A stretch of 64,000 nucleotides of DNA from Christensenella sp964494645 (GTDB lineage: Bacteria > Bacillota > Clostridia > Christensenellales > Christensenellaceae). The first letter of the stretch is position 1. Each line of letters begins with the position of its first letter. The position numbers and the translations under genes were made by a program. Where the stretch lies: positions 53,637 through 117,636 of the forward strand of contig CAZBSH010000002.1 of the NCBI GenBank assembly GCA_964494645.1, given 5' to 3'. The notes under the pieces were generated by a model that did not search any database, was not told the DNA's origin, and saw only the letters and a program-made list of their open reading frames with translations. Below, piece by piece: positions 34,182-42,763 of this stretch.

Positions 34182-34670
34182 ATGTCAATAGAAACGGTTA
34201 AACAATATTTTGCGCAGTTTGGAATAGAGAGCGACGTGCGCGAACTTGAAGATTCCAGCGCGACGGTAGAGCTCGCGGCGCTGGCTTTAGGGGTAGAGGG
34301 CGCGCGCATCGCAAAGACGCTGTCTTTTCAAGTAGGGGACGGGTGTGTGCTTATTGTGGCAGCGGGTGATGCAAAGATTGACAATGCGCGTTACAAAGCA
34401 TGTTTTGGTACGAAAGCGAAGATGCTCCCATCAGAAGAAGTATTGAAGATGACCGGACATCCGGTGGGAGGTGTATGCCCTTTTGCGGTGCCAAAAGAGG
34501 TGCGTACCTATTTGGATGAATCTTTGAAGCGGTTTGATACTGTATTTCCTGCGTGTGGCAGCGCGAACAGCGCGATCGAGCTCACGTGTGAAGAATTGAT
34601 GCGGTATGCGAATGCAATAGAATGGATCGACGTCTGCAAAAACTGGCAGGCAGAAGGAGAGCAAGCGTAA
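34182..34670 (+). CDS. YbaK/EbsC-family aminoacyl-tRNA deacylase-like protein
   Basis: 162 residues, one YbaK domain: ARIAKTLSFQVGDG, then ALGDA-like AAGDAKIDNARYK and GHPVGGVCPFAVP, a conserved fold region of the INS/YbaK superfamily. These hydrolyse misacylated tRNAs such as Cys- or Ala-tRNA(Pro). It lies in the middle of the rhamnose cluster (rmlC-rmlB) with stops and starts only a few bases away, so it is co-transcribed although it has no obvious role in rhamnose synthesis. Confidence 0.8.
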   Translation: MSIETVKQYFAQFGIESDVRELEDSSATVELAALALGVEGARIAKTLSFQVGDGCVLIVAAGDAKIDNARYKACFGTKAKMLPSEEVLKMTGHPVGGVCPFAVPKEVRTYLDESLKRFDTVFPACGSANSAIELTCEELMRYANAIEWIDVCKNWQAEGEQA

Positions 34671-34671
34671 A

Positions 34672-35691
34672 ATGAAGATATTGGTAACAGGTGGGGCAGG
34701 TTTTATCGGAAGTAATTTTGTATTTCATATATTAGAAGAGCATCCTGATTATGAAATCGTGATACTTGATTTGCTTACGTATGCGGGGAATCTGGAAACG
34801 CTAAAAGATGTGCTTGATCAGCCGAACGTGAAATTTATCAAGGCGGATATCGCGGACAGAGAAGCGGTATTTGCGTTGTTTGAACAAGAACATCCGGATG
34901 TCGTTGTGAACTTCGCTGCGGAGTCTCATGTCGATCGTTCGATCGAAGACCCGGGAATCTTCCTGCGTACAAATATACTGGGAACACAGGTGCTGATGGA
35001 TGCATCCCGCAAATATGGCGTAACGCGCTATCATCAGGTTTCGACAGACGAGGTATATGGCGACCTTCCTCTTGACCGCCCGGATTTGTTTTTTACGGAA
35101 GAAACGCCCATCCATACATCGTCGCCGTACTCTGCCTCCAAGGCAAGCGCGGATTTACTTGTGCAGGCGTATAACAGGACATTTGGTCTGCCTGTTACGA
35201 TCTCGCGTTGTTCCAACAACTATGGACCGTATCATTTTCCGGAAAAGTTGATTCCGCTGATTATTTCACGCGCATTGGCAGACGAAAGCCTGCCGGTATA
35301 CGGTACGGGGGAAAATGTACGTGATTGGCTTTATGTACGCGATCATTGCGCGGCTATTGACAGGATCATCCATGACGGACGTGTAGGCGAGGTGTATAAC
35401 ATAGGCGGGCACAACGAAAGGACGAATTTGCAGGTCGTAAAGACGATCTTAAAGCAGCTTAATAAACCGGAAAGCCTGATTACTTATGTCAAAGACCGTG
35501 CGGGACACGACCAGCGCTATGCTATAGATCCAACCAAGATGATGAATGAGCTTGGTTGGGAACCGACGACGACGTTTGACGAGGGCATTGCGCATACGGT
35601 GGACTGGTATCTTGAGAATGAAGACTGGTGGAAAAATATCATCAATGGTGACTATCAAAATTACTACCAGACGATGTACGCGGATAGATAG
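34672..35691 (+). CDS. rmlB: dTDP-glucose 4,6-dehydratase
   Basis: 339 residues, extended short-chain dehydrogenase. NAD site TGGAGFIGSNFVFH, catalytic Tyr-x3-Lys in YSASKASADLL, and the family stretch STDEVYGDL. It oxidises and dehydrates dTDP-glucose to the 4-keto-6-deoxy sugar. ATG 34672 lies one base after the previous stop. Confidence 0.95.
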   Translation: MKILVTGGAGFIGSNFVFHILEEHPDYEIVILDLLTYAGNLETLKDVLDQPNVKFIKADIADREAVFALFEQEHPDVVVNFAAESHVDRSIEDPGIFLRTNILGTQVLMDASRKYGVTRYHQVSTDEVYGDLPLDRPDLFFTEETPIHTSSPYSASKASADLLVQAYNRTFGLPVTISRCSNNYGPYHFPEKLIPLIISRALADESLPVYGTGENVRDWLYVRDHCAAIDRIIHDGRVGEVYNIGGHNERTNLQVVKTILKQLNKPESLITYVKDRAGHDQRYAIDPTKMMNELGWEPTTTFDEGIAHTVDWYLENEDWWKNIINGDYQNYYQTMYADR

Positions 35692-35700
35692 GAGAAAGAT

Positions 35701-36555
35701 ATGAAAGTATTGGTAACAGGTGTGAACGGACAGCTTGGTTACGACGTGGTACGCCATCTTGATTTGCGTGGCATTGAAAACCGCGGCGTCGATATTGCCG
35801 ATTTTGACTTGACGGATGAAGAGGCCGTGCTTTCGTATATCAAAGAATACGCGCCAACGAGCATCGTGCATTGCGCGGCGTATACGGCGGTGGACAAAGC
35901 AGAAAGTGACCGCGATACATGTTGGGCGGTCAATGTGATAGGCACAAAGAATGTTGCGTTGGCGGCGAAAGCGGTTGGTGCGGAAATGATGTACATCAGT
36001 ACGGATTATGTGTTCGATGGTTTTTCCAAGGATACGCCGTGGGAAGCGGACGATCCGAAGGATCCACAGAACGTTTATGGGGAAAGCAAGTATGGCGGCG
36101 AGCTTGAGGTACAAAAGCTGTTGGATGATTATTATATCCTGCGCATTTGCTGGGTATTTGGTAAAAACGGCGGTAATTTTGTGAAGACGATGCTGCGGTT
36201 ATCTGAAACATACGATGAAATTTCAGTGGTGTGCGACCAGCATGGCGCGCCCACCTATACGTTTGACGTTGCCTCGCTCATATGCGACATGATCGGCTCG
36301 CGCAAATATGGTGTGTATCAGGCGTCCAATGAAGGGGATATTTCATGGTATGATTTTACAAAAGAAATTTTTGCGCAGGCAGGCAAGCGCACAAAGGTGA
36401 TTGCCGTAACGTCCGAAGAGTATGCCAAAGGGCATCCGAGCGCGGCGGTACGCCCAAAAAATTCGCGTCTTTCCAAGCAGACGTTGATCGACAACGGTTT
36501 TGCGCTGCTGCCGGACTACAAAGACGCAATCGCGCGTTATCTAAAAGAACTTTGA
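35701..36555 (+). CDS. rmlD: dTDP-4-dehydrorhamnose reductase
   Basis: 284 residues. NADPH site VTGVNGQLGYDV, catalytic YGESKYGGE, and STDYVFDG. It performs the last step to dTDP-L-rhamnose. GGAGAAAG precedes the ATG. Confidence 0.93.
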   Translation: MKVLVTGVNGQLGYDVVRHLDLRGIENRGVDIADFDLTDEEAVLSYIKEYAPTSIVHCAAYTAVDKAESDRDTCWAVNVIGTKNVALAAKAVGAEMMYISTDYVFDGFSKDTPWEADDPKDPQNVYGESKYGGELEVQKLLDDYYILRICWVFGKNGGNFVKTMLRLSETYDEISVVCDQHGAPTYTFDVASLICDMIGSRKYGVYQASNEGDISWYDFTKEIFAQAGKRTKVIAVTSEEYAKGHPSAAVRPKNSRLSKQTLIDNGFALLPDYKDAIARYLKEL

Positions 36556-36556
36556 T

Positions 36557-37474
36557 ATGGAATCGCTGATCTCCGTTGTTATTCCATCCTATAACTATGA
36601 ACGGTATATCCGGCAGGCAATTGGCTGTGTTGTTGCACAAACATACCCAAATATCGAACTTGTGGTGATTGATGATCACTCAAAGGACGGCAGTTGGAAT
36701 GAGATTCTTGCTGTCACGCAGGAGAAGTCGTTGCAGGACCGTTTTTTGGGCAAAGTTGTCGTAGCGCGCAATGAACGGAACATGGGTGCGCATGCGACGA
36801 TCAATAAGGGTATCGGCATGTCGTCCGGGCAATATATCGCCATCCTCAACGCGGACGACCTCTTTGAAGAAAACCGCTTTGCCGTGATGATGCAGGTCAT
36901 GGATGAAAAAGGCAGCATGTGGGGATTTTCCGCGGTACGCTGTATTGACGCAAGCGGGCAGCGACTTTTGAGCGGTCAGGCGGAAGTTTTTGAAAAAATA
37001 CAGGACAAACTTGCGGGCAAACGGGTTATTGCGCTGGGCGCTGTGGCGGAAAACGTGAGTATTTCTACGGGAAATTTATTGTTTGACCGCAAACTGTATG
37101 AGGTGCTCGGCGGTTTTAAAAACTATAAGTATGTGCACGATTACGATTTTTTCTTGCGCGCGTGTTTGTATGATGAGCCTGCATATACAGATCAGACCAC
37201 CTATCTTTACCGTTTGCATGGCGAAAATTCGTTTTTGTCGCTGCGCGAAGAAGGTGTGCGTGAAAACCGCGTGGTGTGGCTGGAATTTTATCGCGAAGTG
37301 CAAAAGGGGAATATCAAAAATAGGGGAATCCTCAAAAACCCCGCTTATGTGGACGAATTTTACGATGCCGTGTGTGCAGAAGGCGAGAAAAAGAAGCTTT
37401 TGTGGAAGGTGGCAAAAAATCCGTTGGTGAGAGCAGGGCTTAAGGTGTTCAAAAAAAAATATAATATGGACTAA
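36557..37474 (+). CDS. Family 2 glycosyltransferase
   Basis: 305 residues. GT-A opening SVVIPSYNYERYIRQAI, then LVVIDDHSKDGS, NADDLF (D-x-D site) and a C-terminal basic tail (KVFKKKYNMD). It starts one base after rmlD, in the same transcript. The acceptor is unknown; with the first glycosyltransferase it suggests a rhamnose-containing wall polymer or glycoprotein glycan. Confidence 0.8.
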   Translation: MESLISVVIPSYNYERYIRQAIGCVVAQTYPNIELVVIDDHSKDGSWNEILAVTQEKSLQDRFLGKVVVARNERNMGAHATINKGIGMSSGQYIAILNADDLFEENRFAVMMQVMDEKGSMWGFSAVRCIDASGQRLLSGQAEVFEKIQDKLAGKRVIALGAVAENVSISTGNLLFDRKLYEVLGGFKNYKYVHDYDFFLRACLYDEPAYTDQTTYLYRLHGENSFLSLREEGVRENRVVWLEFYREVQKGNIKNRGILKNPAYVDEFYDAVCAEGEKKKLLWKVAKNPLVRAGLKVFKKKYNMD

Positions 37475-37479
37475 AAGAG

Positions 37480-37501
37480 GGCGGCGAAAGCCGCCTTTTT
37501 T
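37480..37501 (+). terminator. Terminator of the rml operon
   Basis: GGCGGC-GAAA-GCCGCC tetraloop hairpin (37480-37495) followed by TTTTTT. Confidence 0.9.
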
Positions 37502-37579
37502 GTTGCGCTTTTGTTGCACAACATGGGATATGCTAGTTCTATATAATGTGTCATTATACTATATAAAGGAGAAAGTAAG

Positions 37580-38590
37580 ATGAAAAAGAAAAGAGTATTA
37601 TCGCTTGTAGTTATGATTGCAATCGCTGTCACGATGGTTTTGGGCGTAGGGGCTACGACGGCTCTGGCTGCGGGCACGACGGTTAATGTTACGAGCCTTC
37701 AAGCAGGAGACATCATCAATGCGGGGGACACGCTTGTAAATAATACGACAAGAATACTGGTATTTTCGGGGGGAACTTCGATTAGTGATTCTATTGCGCC
37801 GGGGGACTCTATAGTGATGCCGAGCACGCATGCCCAGTATCGGGCAAATAACGGTTTTACAGAAAATCCGGATCCCGTTGGAGCGACAAACTATTTGTCG
37901 CTCGACGATTCGATCGCAATTAGCGTGACTGCATCCGAGGGGGGGACCGCCTCTGCGGATAAAGACATCGCGTTTCCGTTGCAATATGTCAATCTGACAG
38001 CTACGCCGGACCCGGGATACGAGTTTAAGGAATGGGTTCTGGAAGAAGGAAAGGGAATGATTGAAGCCGGTAAAATCCAATTATACGGTGGTGCCGGCGT
38101 CAAAATAAAGGCGGTTTTTGAACGATCAGGGCAGTCGGCAGGCACTGTGTTTGCGCCGGATGGCGGAGAGCTGCCTGCGCTTATGGTTGGAACGGCGGCT
38201 GAGAACCCAAATTTTGATGGCAGCGAATATGTGGTTTGTACAGCGACGCCGTTTGTACTAGATACTGGATGGGCAGTGGCATCCGGTAATCTTCCGGCAG
38301 GGCTTTCGCTAAGAGGGTTTGGCGGATATTGTATGTTGGAAGGTACGCCGACGGAAGCGGGAACCTATACGTTTACAATATCGGCGACGTTAGCATCGGG
38401 AGATGTGGTTACAACAAAAGAATTTACGGTCACTGTGTCGGGAAATACGCCTGCGCCAACCGGCAATACGACTGATGATATGCCAAAAACAGGCGATGCA
38501 GTGGCGGACTCAATCATGATGGCGATACTGCTGCTTGCAGCATGCGGCGCAATCGGAATATTTGCGGCGAAAAAGGGCTTCTCGAAATAG
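37580..38590 (+). CDS. Secreted surface protein with MPKTGD sorting signal
   Basis: 336 residues. Signal peptide to about residue 31 (TTALAAG region). The mature part contains a bacterial-repeat-like segment (ATPDPGYEFKEWV) and an Ig-like LPAGLSLRG/GTPTEAGTYTFTISA block of the putative Ig (He_PIG) family. The C-terminus has MPKTGD, a hydrophobic helix and a basic tail (KKGFSK), the pattern of sortase substrates. It is separated from the class B sortase gene by 76 bases, so that sortase is its likely anchor enzyme. AAAGGAG precedes the ATG. Confidence 0.8.
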   Translation: MKKKRVLSLVVMIAIAVTMVLGVGATTALAAGTTVNVTSLQAGDIINAGDTLVNNTTRILVFSGGTSISDSIAPGDSIVMPSTHAQYRANNGFTENPDPVGATNYLSLDDSIAISVTASEGGTASADKDIAFPLQYVNLTATPDPGYEFKEWVLEEGKGMIEAGKIQLYGGAGVKIKAVFERSGQSAGTVFAPDGGELPALMVGTAAENPNFDGSEYVVCTATPFVLDTGWAVASGNLPAGLSLRGFGGYCMLEGTPTEAGTYTFTISATLASGDVVTTKEFTVTVSGNTPAPTGNTTDDMPKTGDAVADSIMMAILLLAACGAIGIFAAKKGFSK

Positions 38591-38666
38591 AGTGGCTTGA
38601 AAAAAGAGTAAAAAGGGGCAAAGCGGGGGGAAGTCCTTGCTTTGCCTATTTTGATGGAGAATTTGA

Positions 38667-39476
38667 ATGACAGAACAGAGCGATAAAAATAAAATACAAA
38701 TTTTCTTTTCCGGAAAAAGAAAATGGATTGTAGTTTTGATTGCGGCAGTGGTTGCGGCGATTTGTCTGATCGCGTTTTGGTTGATTCCTATGGTAGGCGC
38801 GCCTGCCCCGGTTAAAATTCCCGAAGCGACGCCCGTTCCCGCAAAAACGCCTATGCCCGGTTCTGTGCCGACGCCTATACAGCTGCAAATATTGTCGGAG
38901 TTAGAGCAGCTGTATGCGCAAAACAATGATCTTGCAGGCTGGATTAAGATTGCCGGCACGGTGGTGGACTACCCCGTGATGTATACGCCGCAGGATGGAG
39001 AGTTTTATTTATATCGTACGTTTGAAAAGCAGGACGATCCCTCAAAGCAGGGCTGTATTTTTATCGACAAGCATTGCAGTATAGATCCGCGCGACGATAA
39101 TTTGCTGATTCATGGACATAATATGAAAAATGGATCGATGTTTCATACGTTGATTGAATATGAAAAAGAGGAATTTTACAAACAACATCCGATCATAGAG
39201 TTCAGTACGCTTTACCGTGTGGATGAATACGAAATTGCTGCGGTGTTTTTGTCAAAGATATATAATAAGACAGACGATGCGTTTAAGTTTTATCAGTTTT
39301 ACGATGCAAAAACAAAAGAAGAGTTTGATGGATTTGTAAAGAATATCAAGGATAGAGCACTTTACGAAACGGGGATAACACCTCAATACGGTGATCGACT
39401 GATTACACTTTCCACTTGCGAGTATTCGCAGGAAAACGGCAGGATTGTTGTGGTTGCGCGAGCAAAGGCAGCGTAA
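38667..39476 (+). CDS. Class B sortase 1
   Basis: 269 residues. Basic N-terminus, one membrane helix (about residues 18-42), a Pro/Thr-rich stem, then the sortase barrel: catalytic His in LIHGHNMKNGS, Cys in TLSTCEYS, Arg in NGRIVVVAR. The TLSTC motif and length fit class B. It cleaves after Thr of the sorting motif and links the protein to peptidoglycan. It sits directly after the MPKTGD protein; clostridial class B enzymes accept PxTG-type motifs. Confidence 0.85.
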   Translation: MTEQSDKNKIQIFFSGKRKWIVVLIAAVVAAICLIAFWLIPMVGAPAPVKIPEATPVPAKTPMPGSVPTPIQLQILSELEQLYAQNNDLAGWIKIAGTVVDYPVMYTPQDGEFYLYRTFEKQDDPSKQGCIFIDKHCSIDPRDDNLLIHGHNMKNGSMFHTLIEYEKEEFYKQHPIIEFSTLYRVDEYEIAAVFLSKIYNKTDDAFKFYQFYDAKTKEEFDGFVKNIKDRALYETGITPQYGDRLITLSTCEYSQENGRIVVVARAKAA

Positions 39477-39516
39477 AATATAAGACACGGCTTTAACATT
39501 TTGAAAAAAAGTCTTT

Positions 39517-39545
39517 TTGACAAAACAAAAATATGATATGATACT
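39517..39545 (+). promoter_or_regulatory. Candidate promoter of the MATE gene
   Basis: TTGACA (39517-39522), 17-base spacer, GATACT (39540-39545). A hairpin with T tract (39546-39583) overlaps the expected start and may terminate the sortase transcript. Confidence 0.6.
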
Positions 39546-39583
39546 AACTGCTGTACAGGCATATGCCGGCGCGGCAGTTTTTT
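39546..39583 (+). terminator. Possible terminator of the sortase operon
   Basis: AACTGCTG (39546-39553) pairs with CGGCAGTT (39572-39579), one G-U, followed by TTTTTT. It overlaps the next promoter, so its action on the MATE gene is unclear. Confidence 0.5.
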
Positions 39584-39598
39584 TATGGTGGATAAACA

Positions 39599-41008
39599 AT
39601 GACAGAAGCGATAAAAAATAAAAAAATGATGAGGATGTTTGTGGCGCTGGCGATCCCGGTCGCGCTGCAGAATTTGCTTACCTATTCGGTAGGATTGATG
39701 GATTCCGTTATGGTTGGCTCACTGGGAGAAGTACAGCTCTCCTCTGTTACAGTAGCAAACCAGCCGTTTTTTTTGTTTATGATGTGCCTGTTCGGTCTTG
39801 CGTCAGGAGCGTGCGTATTGATTTCGCAGTATTGGGGCAAAAAAGATACGGATACGATCGGCAAAATATTTGGTGTAGTCATCCGGCTTGCGCTGATTGT
39901 GGGAATTGTTGTGACGGCAATCGTATTGTTATTTCCGCGGCAGGTGATGCAAATATATACGAATGAACAGCAGGTTATCGATTACGGTGTCAAATACCTG
40001 CAAGTCGTGGCGTTTTCCTATATTCCATTTGCTTTTACCAATGCTTATCTGACATGCGTGCGCAGTGTTGAGCGAGTAAAAATCGCAGTTATTACCTATA
40101 GCATCTCATTTTGTGTGAATGTGTTTTTTAATTACATATTTATCTTTGGAAAATTCGGCGCGCCTGCGTTGGGGGTTGCGGGTGCTGCGGTTGGGACGGT
40201 CATTGCGAGGCTGACCGAGCTTGTGATCGTATTATTTTATGCACTGAAAAAGGAAACGCGTGTTAGACTGAAGTGGAAAAACATACTGAAAAATGAAAAA
40301 TGGATCTTTCGTGATTATATCCGCTTTGCGTTGCCGGTCGCGGTCAACGAAATGATGTGGGCATTCGGATCTTCTGCGCAAACGGCGATCCTCGGGCGGA
40401 TGAGCGTTTCGGCAGTCGCCACAGTCAGCATTGTTGCTACGGCAATGCAGGTAATGACGGTGTTCGTATACGGCGCGGCCTCTGCGACGCTTGTGATCAC
40501 CGGAAAATATATCGGAGAAAAAAGGTATGATGTCGCGCGAAAAAGCGCGAATAAGCTTGTGATAGCGAATATTGTGATTGCGGCGTTTACAGCGATTGGA
40601 TTTTTATTGTTAAAGGATACCTTTATTGGGTTTTACGAAATCACCGAAGAAACGCGCCTGACCATTAATGCTACGATGTACGCTGCCGCGATCATTATTG
40701 TGTTCCAGGCGATTAATATGTCTTGCATTGTAGGCGTGTTCCGCGGCGGGGGAGACACAATGTACGCAATGTATCTCGATATTATTGCCATGTGGGCAAT
40801 CTCTGTGCCGCTGGGAGCGTTGGGCGGACTTGTGTGGGGATTTTCTGTGCCCATCGTTTATTTCCTGCTGCGTTCGGATGAGGTCGTGAAGGCAGTTTTG
40901 TGCCTGCTACGCATGAAAAGCGGGAAATGGCTGCGCGTGGTAACGCGCAATGCGGACGGCTCGTGTGACGCAGGGATTATGCCGCCCGAATCCGGGGAAG
41001 TCTTATAA
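39599..41008 (+). CDS. MATE-family multidrug/toxin exporter
   Basis: 469 residues, about 12 membrane helices in two halves, opening IPVALQNLLTYSVGLMDSVMV, with the MATE-type block MFVALAIPVALQ before it. Drug or metabolite export driven by H+ or Na+; substrate unknown. The longer basic C-terminal tail contains no extra domain. The gene is monocistronic. Confidence 0.87.
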   Translation: MTEAIKNKKMMRMFVALAIPVALQNLLTYSVGLMDSVMVGSLGEVQLSSVTVANQPFFLFMMCLFGLASGACVLISQYWGKKDTDTIGKIFGVVIRLALIVGIVVTAIVLLFPRQVMQIYTNEQQVIDYGVKYLQVVAFSYIPFAFTNAYLTCVRSVERVKIAVITYSISFCVNVFFNYIFIFGKFGAPALGVAGAAVGTVIARLTELVIVLFYALKKETRVRLKWKNILKNEKWIFRDYIRFALPVAVNEMMWAFGSSAQTAILGRMSVSAVATVSIVATAMQVMTVFVYGAASATLVITGKYIGEKRYDVARKSANKLVIANIVIAAFTAIGFLLLKDTFIGFYEITEETRLTINATMYAAAIIIVFQAINMSCIVGVFRGGGDTMYAMYLDIIAMWAISVPLGALGGLVWGFSVPIVYFLLRSDEVVKAVLCLLRMKSGKWLRVVTRNADGSCDAGIMPPESGEVL

Positions 41009-41010
41009 CG

Positions 41011-41036
41011 AAAAGACCGCCTAACGGCGGTCTTTT
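41011..41036. terminator. Bidirectional terminator
   Basis: AAAAGACCGCC (41011-41021) and GGCGGTCTTTT (41026-41036), ending the MATE gene and the minus-strand zinc-ribbon gene. Confidence 0.88.
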
Positions 41037-41038
41037 GA

Positions 41039-41212
41039 TTAATCTTCGTAATCTCTTCTGAAATTATTTCTTTGCTGCTTTCTTGCTTTTCTGCAAGCAG
41101 GGCAGCGAACCGGTTCGTTGTCAAACCCTTTCTCTCTGAAAAACTCCTGCTCACCCTCGGTGAATACAAACTCCGCGCCACAATCCTTACAGATTAATGT
41201 TTTGTCTGCCAT
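41039..41212 (-). CDS. Small zinc-ribbon protein (zf-trcl type)
   Basis: 57 residues, MADKTLICKDCGAEFVFTEG followed by a second Cys pair CPACRKARK. Four Cys form one zinc ribbon, with a basic/Arg-rich tail. Similar small zinc-binding proteins are widespread in Clostridia without assigned function. The ATG at 41212 follows AGGAGGA, which decides against the in-frame extension upstream. Confidence 0.8.
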   Translation of the reverse strand: MADKTLICKDCGAEFVFTEGEQEFFREKGFDNEPVRCPACRKARKQQRNNFRRDYED

Positions 41213-41411
41213 AACTGACATCCTCCTGAAAAATTTTTGGAAAAATAGACCTGATAAAAATTTCCCCCAAATATTTTTCGAAGGCAAGTTTTCATTCGCG
41301 GGTCTTTTTCTGCTTGTATTTTAACACAGCAAATGTGGCTGTACAACAACTTTTTTGCGAAAACAATGCTTTTTTTAAAAGAAAACATTTTTGCGTATGC
41401 TGATTGTGTGG

Positions 41412-41417
41412 TATAAT
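41412..41417 (+). promoter_or_regulatory. Extended -10 of the DUF1934 gene
   Basis: TGGTATAAT (TATAAT at 41412-41417) with weak -35 TTTTGC 17 bases upstream. A small hairpin CATACC-GGTG-GGTATG lies in the leader just before the ribosome site. Confidence 0.55.
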
Positions 41418-41495
41418 AATTTATTAAGTACTATATGGTGTGGAAAAGAAGACACAGGTTCATACCGGTGGGTATGACGGGAGGAGGCGGTTTTG

Positions 41496-41924
41496 ATGGT
41501 TCGAAGCAACATTCTTTTGAATGTCCGTGGATATCAGACCGATGAAGACGATAATCATGAGATGGAGCTGTTTACCGAAGGCATGCTCACATGCGACGAC
41601 GGTAAGTATACCATAGAATATGATGAGAGCGAATTATCAGGAATGGAAAACACAAAAACCAGCCTGACGATCGATGGGGAGCGTGTGCAGCTAAAGCGTA
41701 CGGGGCTGGTGGAAACAGAGTTTGTGTTTTTAAAAAGCCGTGTATTTGCGGCAGCATATGATACGCCGTTCGGTATGATGGAGATGTCTGTTTTCCCAAC
41801 GCAGGTGTTAAGTGAGCTTTCGGCGGATAAAGGCAATATTGATCTTGAATACGTGATACGCGTAGGCGACCAGCAAGCTGTCAACAAATTGAACATCAAT
41901 TACAGGTCTATACCAAAAGCGTAA
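41496..41924 (+). CDS. DUF1934-family (YwiB-like) protein
   Basis: 142 residues. The pattern ILLNVRGYQTDEDDNHEMEL, then FTEGMLTCDDGKYTIEYDES and LEYVIRVGDQQAVNKLNINY, matches DUF1934, small calycin-like beta-barrel proteins of Firmicutes with no proven role. ATG 41496 behind GGGAGGAGG is preferred to the TTG one codon before. Confidence 0.8.
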   Translation: MVRSNILLNVRGYQTDEDDNHEMELFTEGMLTCDDGKYTIEYDESELSGMENTKTSLTIDGERVQLKRTGLVETEFVFLKSRVFAAAYDTPFGMMEMSVFPTQVLSELSADKGNIDLEYVIRVGDQQAVNKLNINYRSIPKA

Positions 41925-41966
41925 GCTTTTTATAAAAGTTTTAAGTTTTATGAGGAGGGTAATATT

Positions 41967-42635
41967 ATGTTGATTGAATGGATTGGGCACTCGTGTTTCT
42001 ATATTACGACACAGGCAAACAAAACAATCATGATCGACCCGTACGACAATACGATTGGGCTTAAGGTGCCGGAGAAAACACCGGATATCCTGTTGATTAC
42101 GCACGATCATTTTGATCACTATAACCACGAATATGTGGACGGGTTAAAGCACAGCTATACATTGATCGATAAGGCCGGGGAATATAGCCCGGATGGGATA
42201 AAGATTAAAGGGATAGAGATCGATCACGACGAGCAGGGCGGTGCGCTGCGCGGCAAGGTGATCGCATATTTGATCGAAACAGACGGGATGCGCCTTTTGC
42301 ATATGGGTGATGTGGGCGCGATGCCTGCCGAAAGTTTTTTTGAGGCGATCGGCAAGATCGACATCCTGATGATCCCTGTTGGTGGTACCTACACGGTGGA
42401 TGCCAAAGGTGCGCTCAATATCATGGACAAGATTCAGCCCAACATCACGATTCCCATTCATTATTTAACGCCGGGGCTCAAGCTCGATATCGTTGCTTCG
42501 CACGATTTTCTTGCGCGCGCAGCCAGTAGGGAATATGATGTTTCGCGCATTGGCGGAGGCTTGTTCGATATTACGTCTGATAACCTTAAAAAGCGCAATC
42601 GGATCGTTGTTATGGAATGTACGCATTGTCCGTGA
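41967..42635 (+). CDS. Metallo-beta-lactamase-fold hydrolase (UlaG/UPF0173 type)
   Basis: 222 residues. Metal site motif THDHFDHYNH, further His in HMGDVGAMPAE and PIHYLTPG. Resembles the UlaG-like L-ascorbate-6-phosphate lactonase/UPF0173 group, metal-dependent hydrolases with mostly unknown substrates. GAGGAGGG precedes the ATG. It lies 42 bases after the DUF1934 gene. Confidence 0.82.
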   Translation: MLIEWIGHSCFYITTQANKTIMIDPYDNTIGLKVPEKTPDILLITHDHFDHYNHEYVDGLKHSYTLIDKAGEYSPDGIKIKGIEIDHDEQGGALRGKVIAYLIETDGMRLLHMGDVGAMPAESFFEAIGKIDILMIPVGGTYTVDAKGALNIMDKIQPNITIPIHYLTPGLKLDIVASHDFLARAASREYDVSRIGGGLFDITSDNLKKRNRIVVMECTHCP

Positions 42636-42688
42636 TTGATCGAATAAAACCTTCCGGCCGGGAAGGTGATGATATATATTTTAAAAAC

Positions 42689-42722
42689 AAAAAATACTGC
42701 GGGCTTCCCGGGGTATTTTTTG
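42689..42722 (+). terminator. Intrinsic terminator before the DUF1846 gene
   Basis: AAAAAATAC (42689-42697) pairs with GTATTTTTT (42713-42721), with inner CGGG-CTT-CCCG. An unrelated CCTTCC/GGAAGG hairpin lies at about 42648. Confidence 0.75.
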
Positions 42723-42763
42723 TTGAGAAGTGTTTTGGGGCAGGTTGAATAAGGAGGCGCGGT

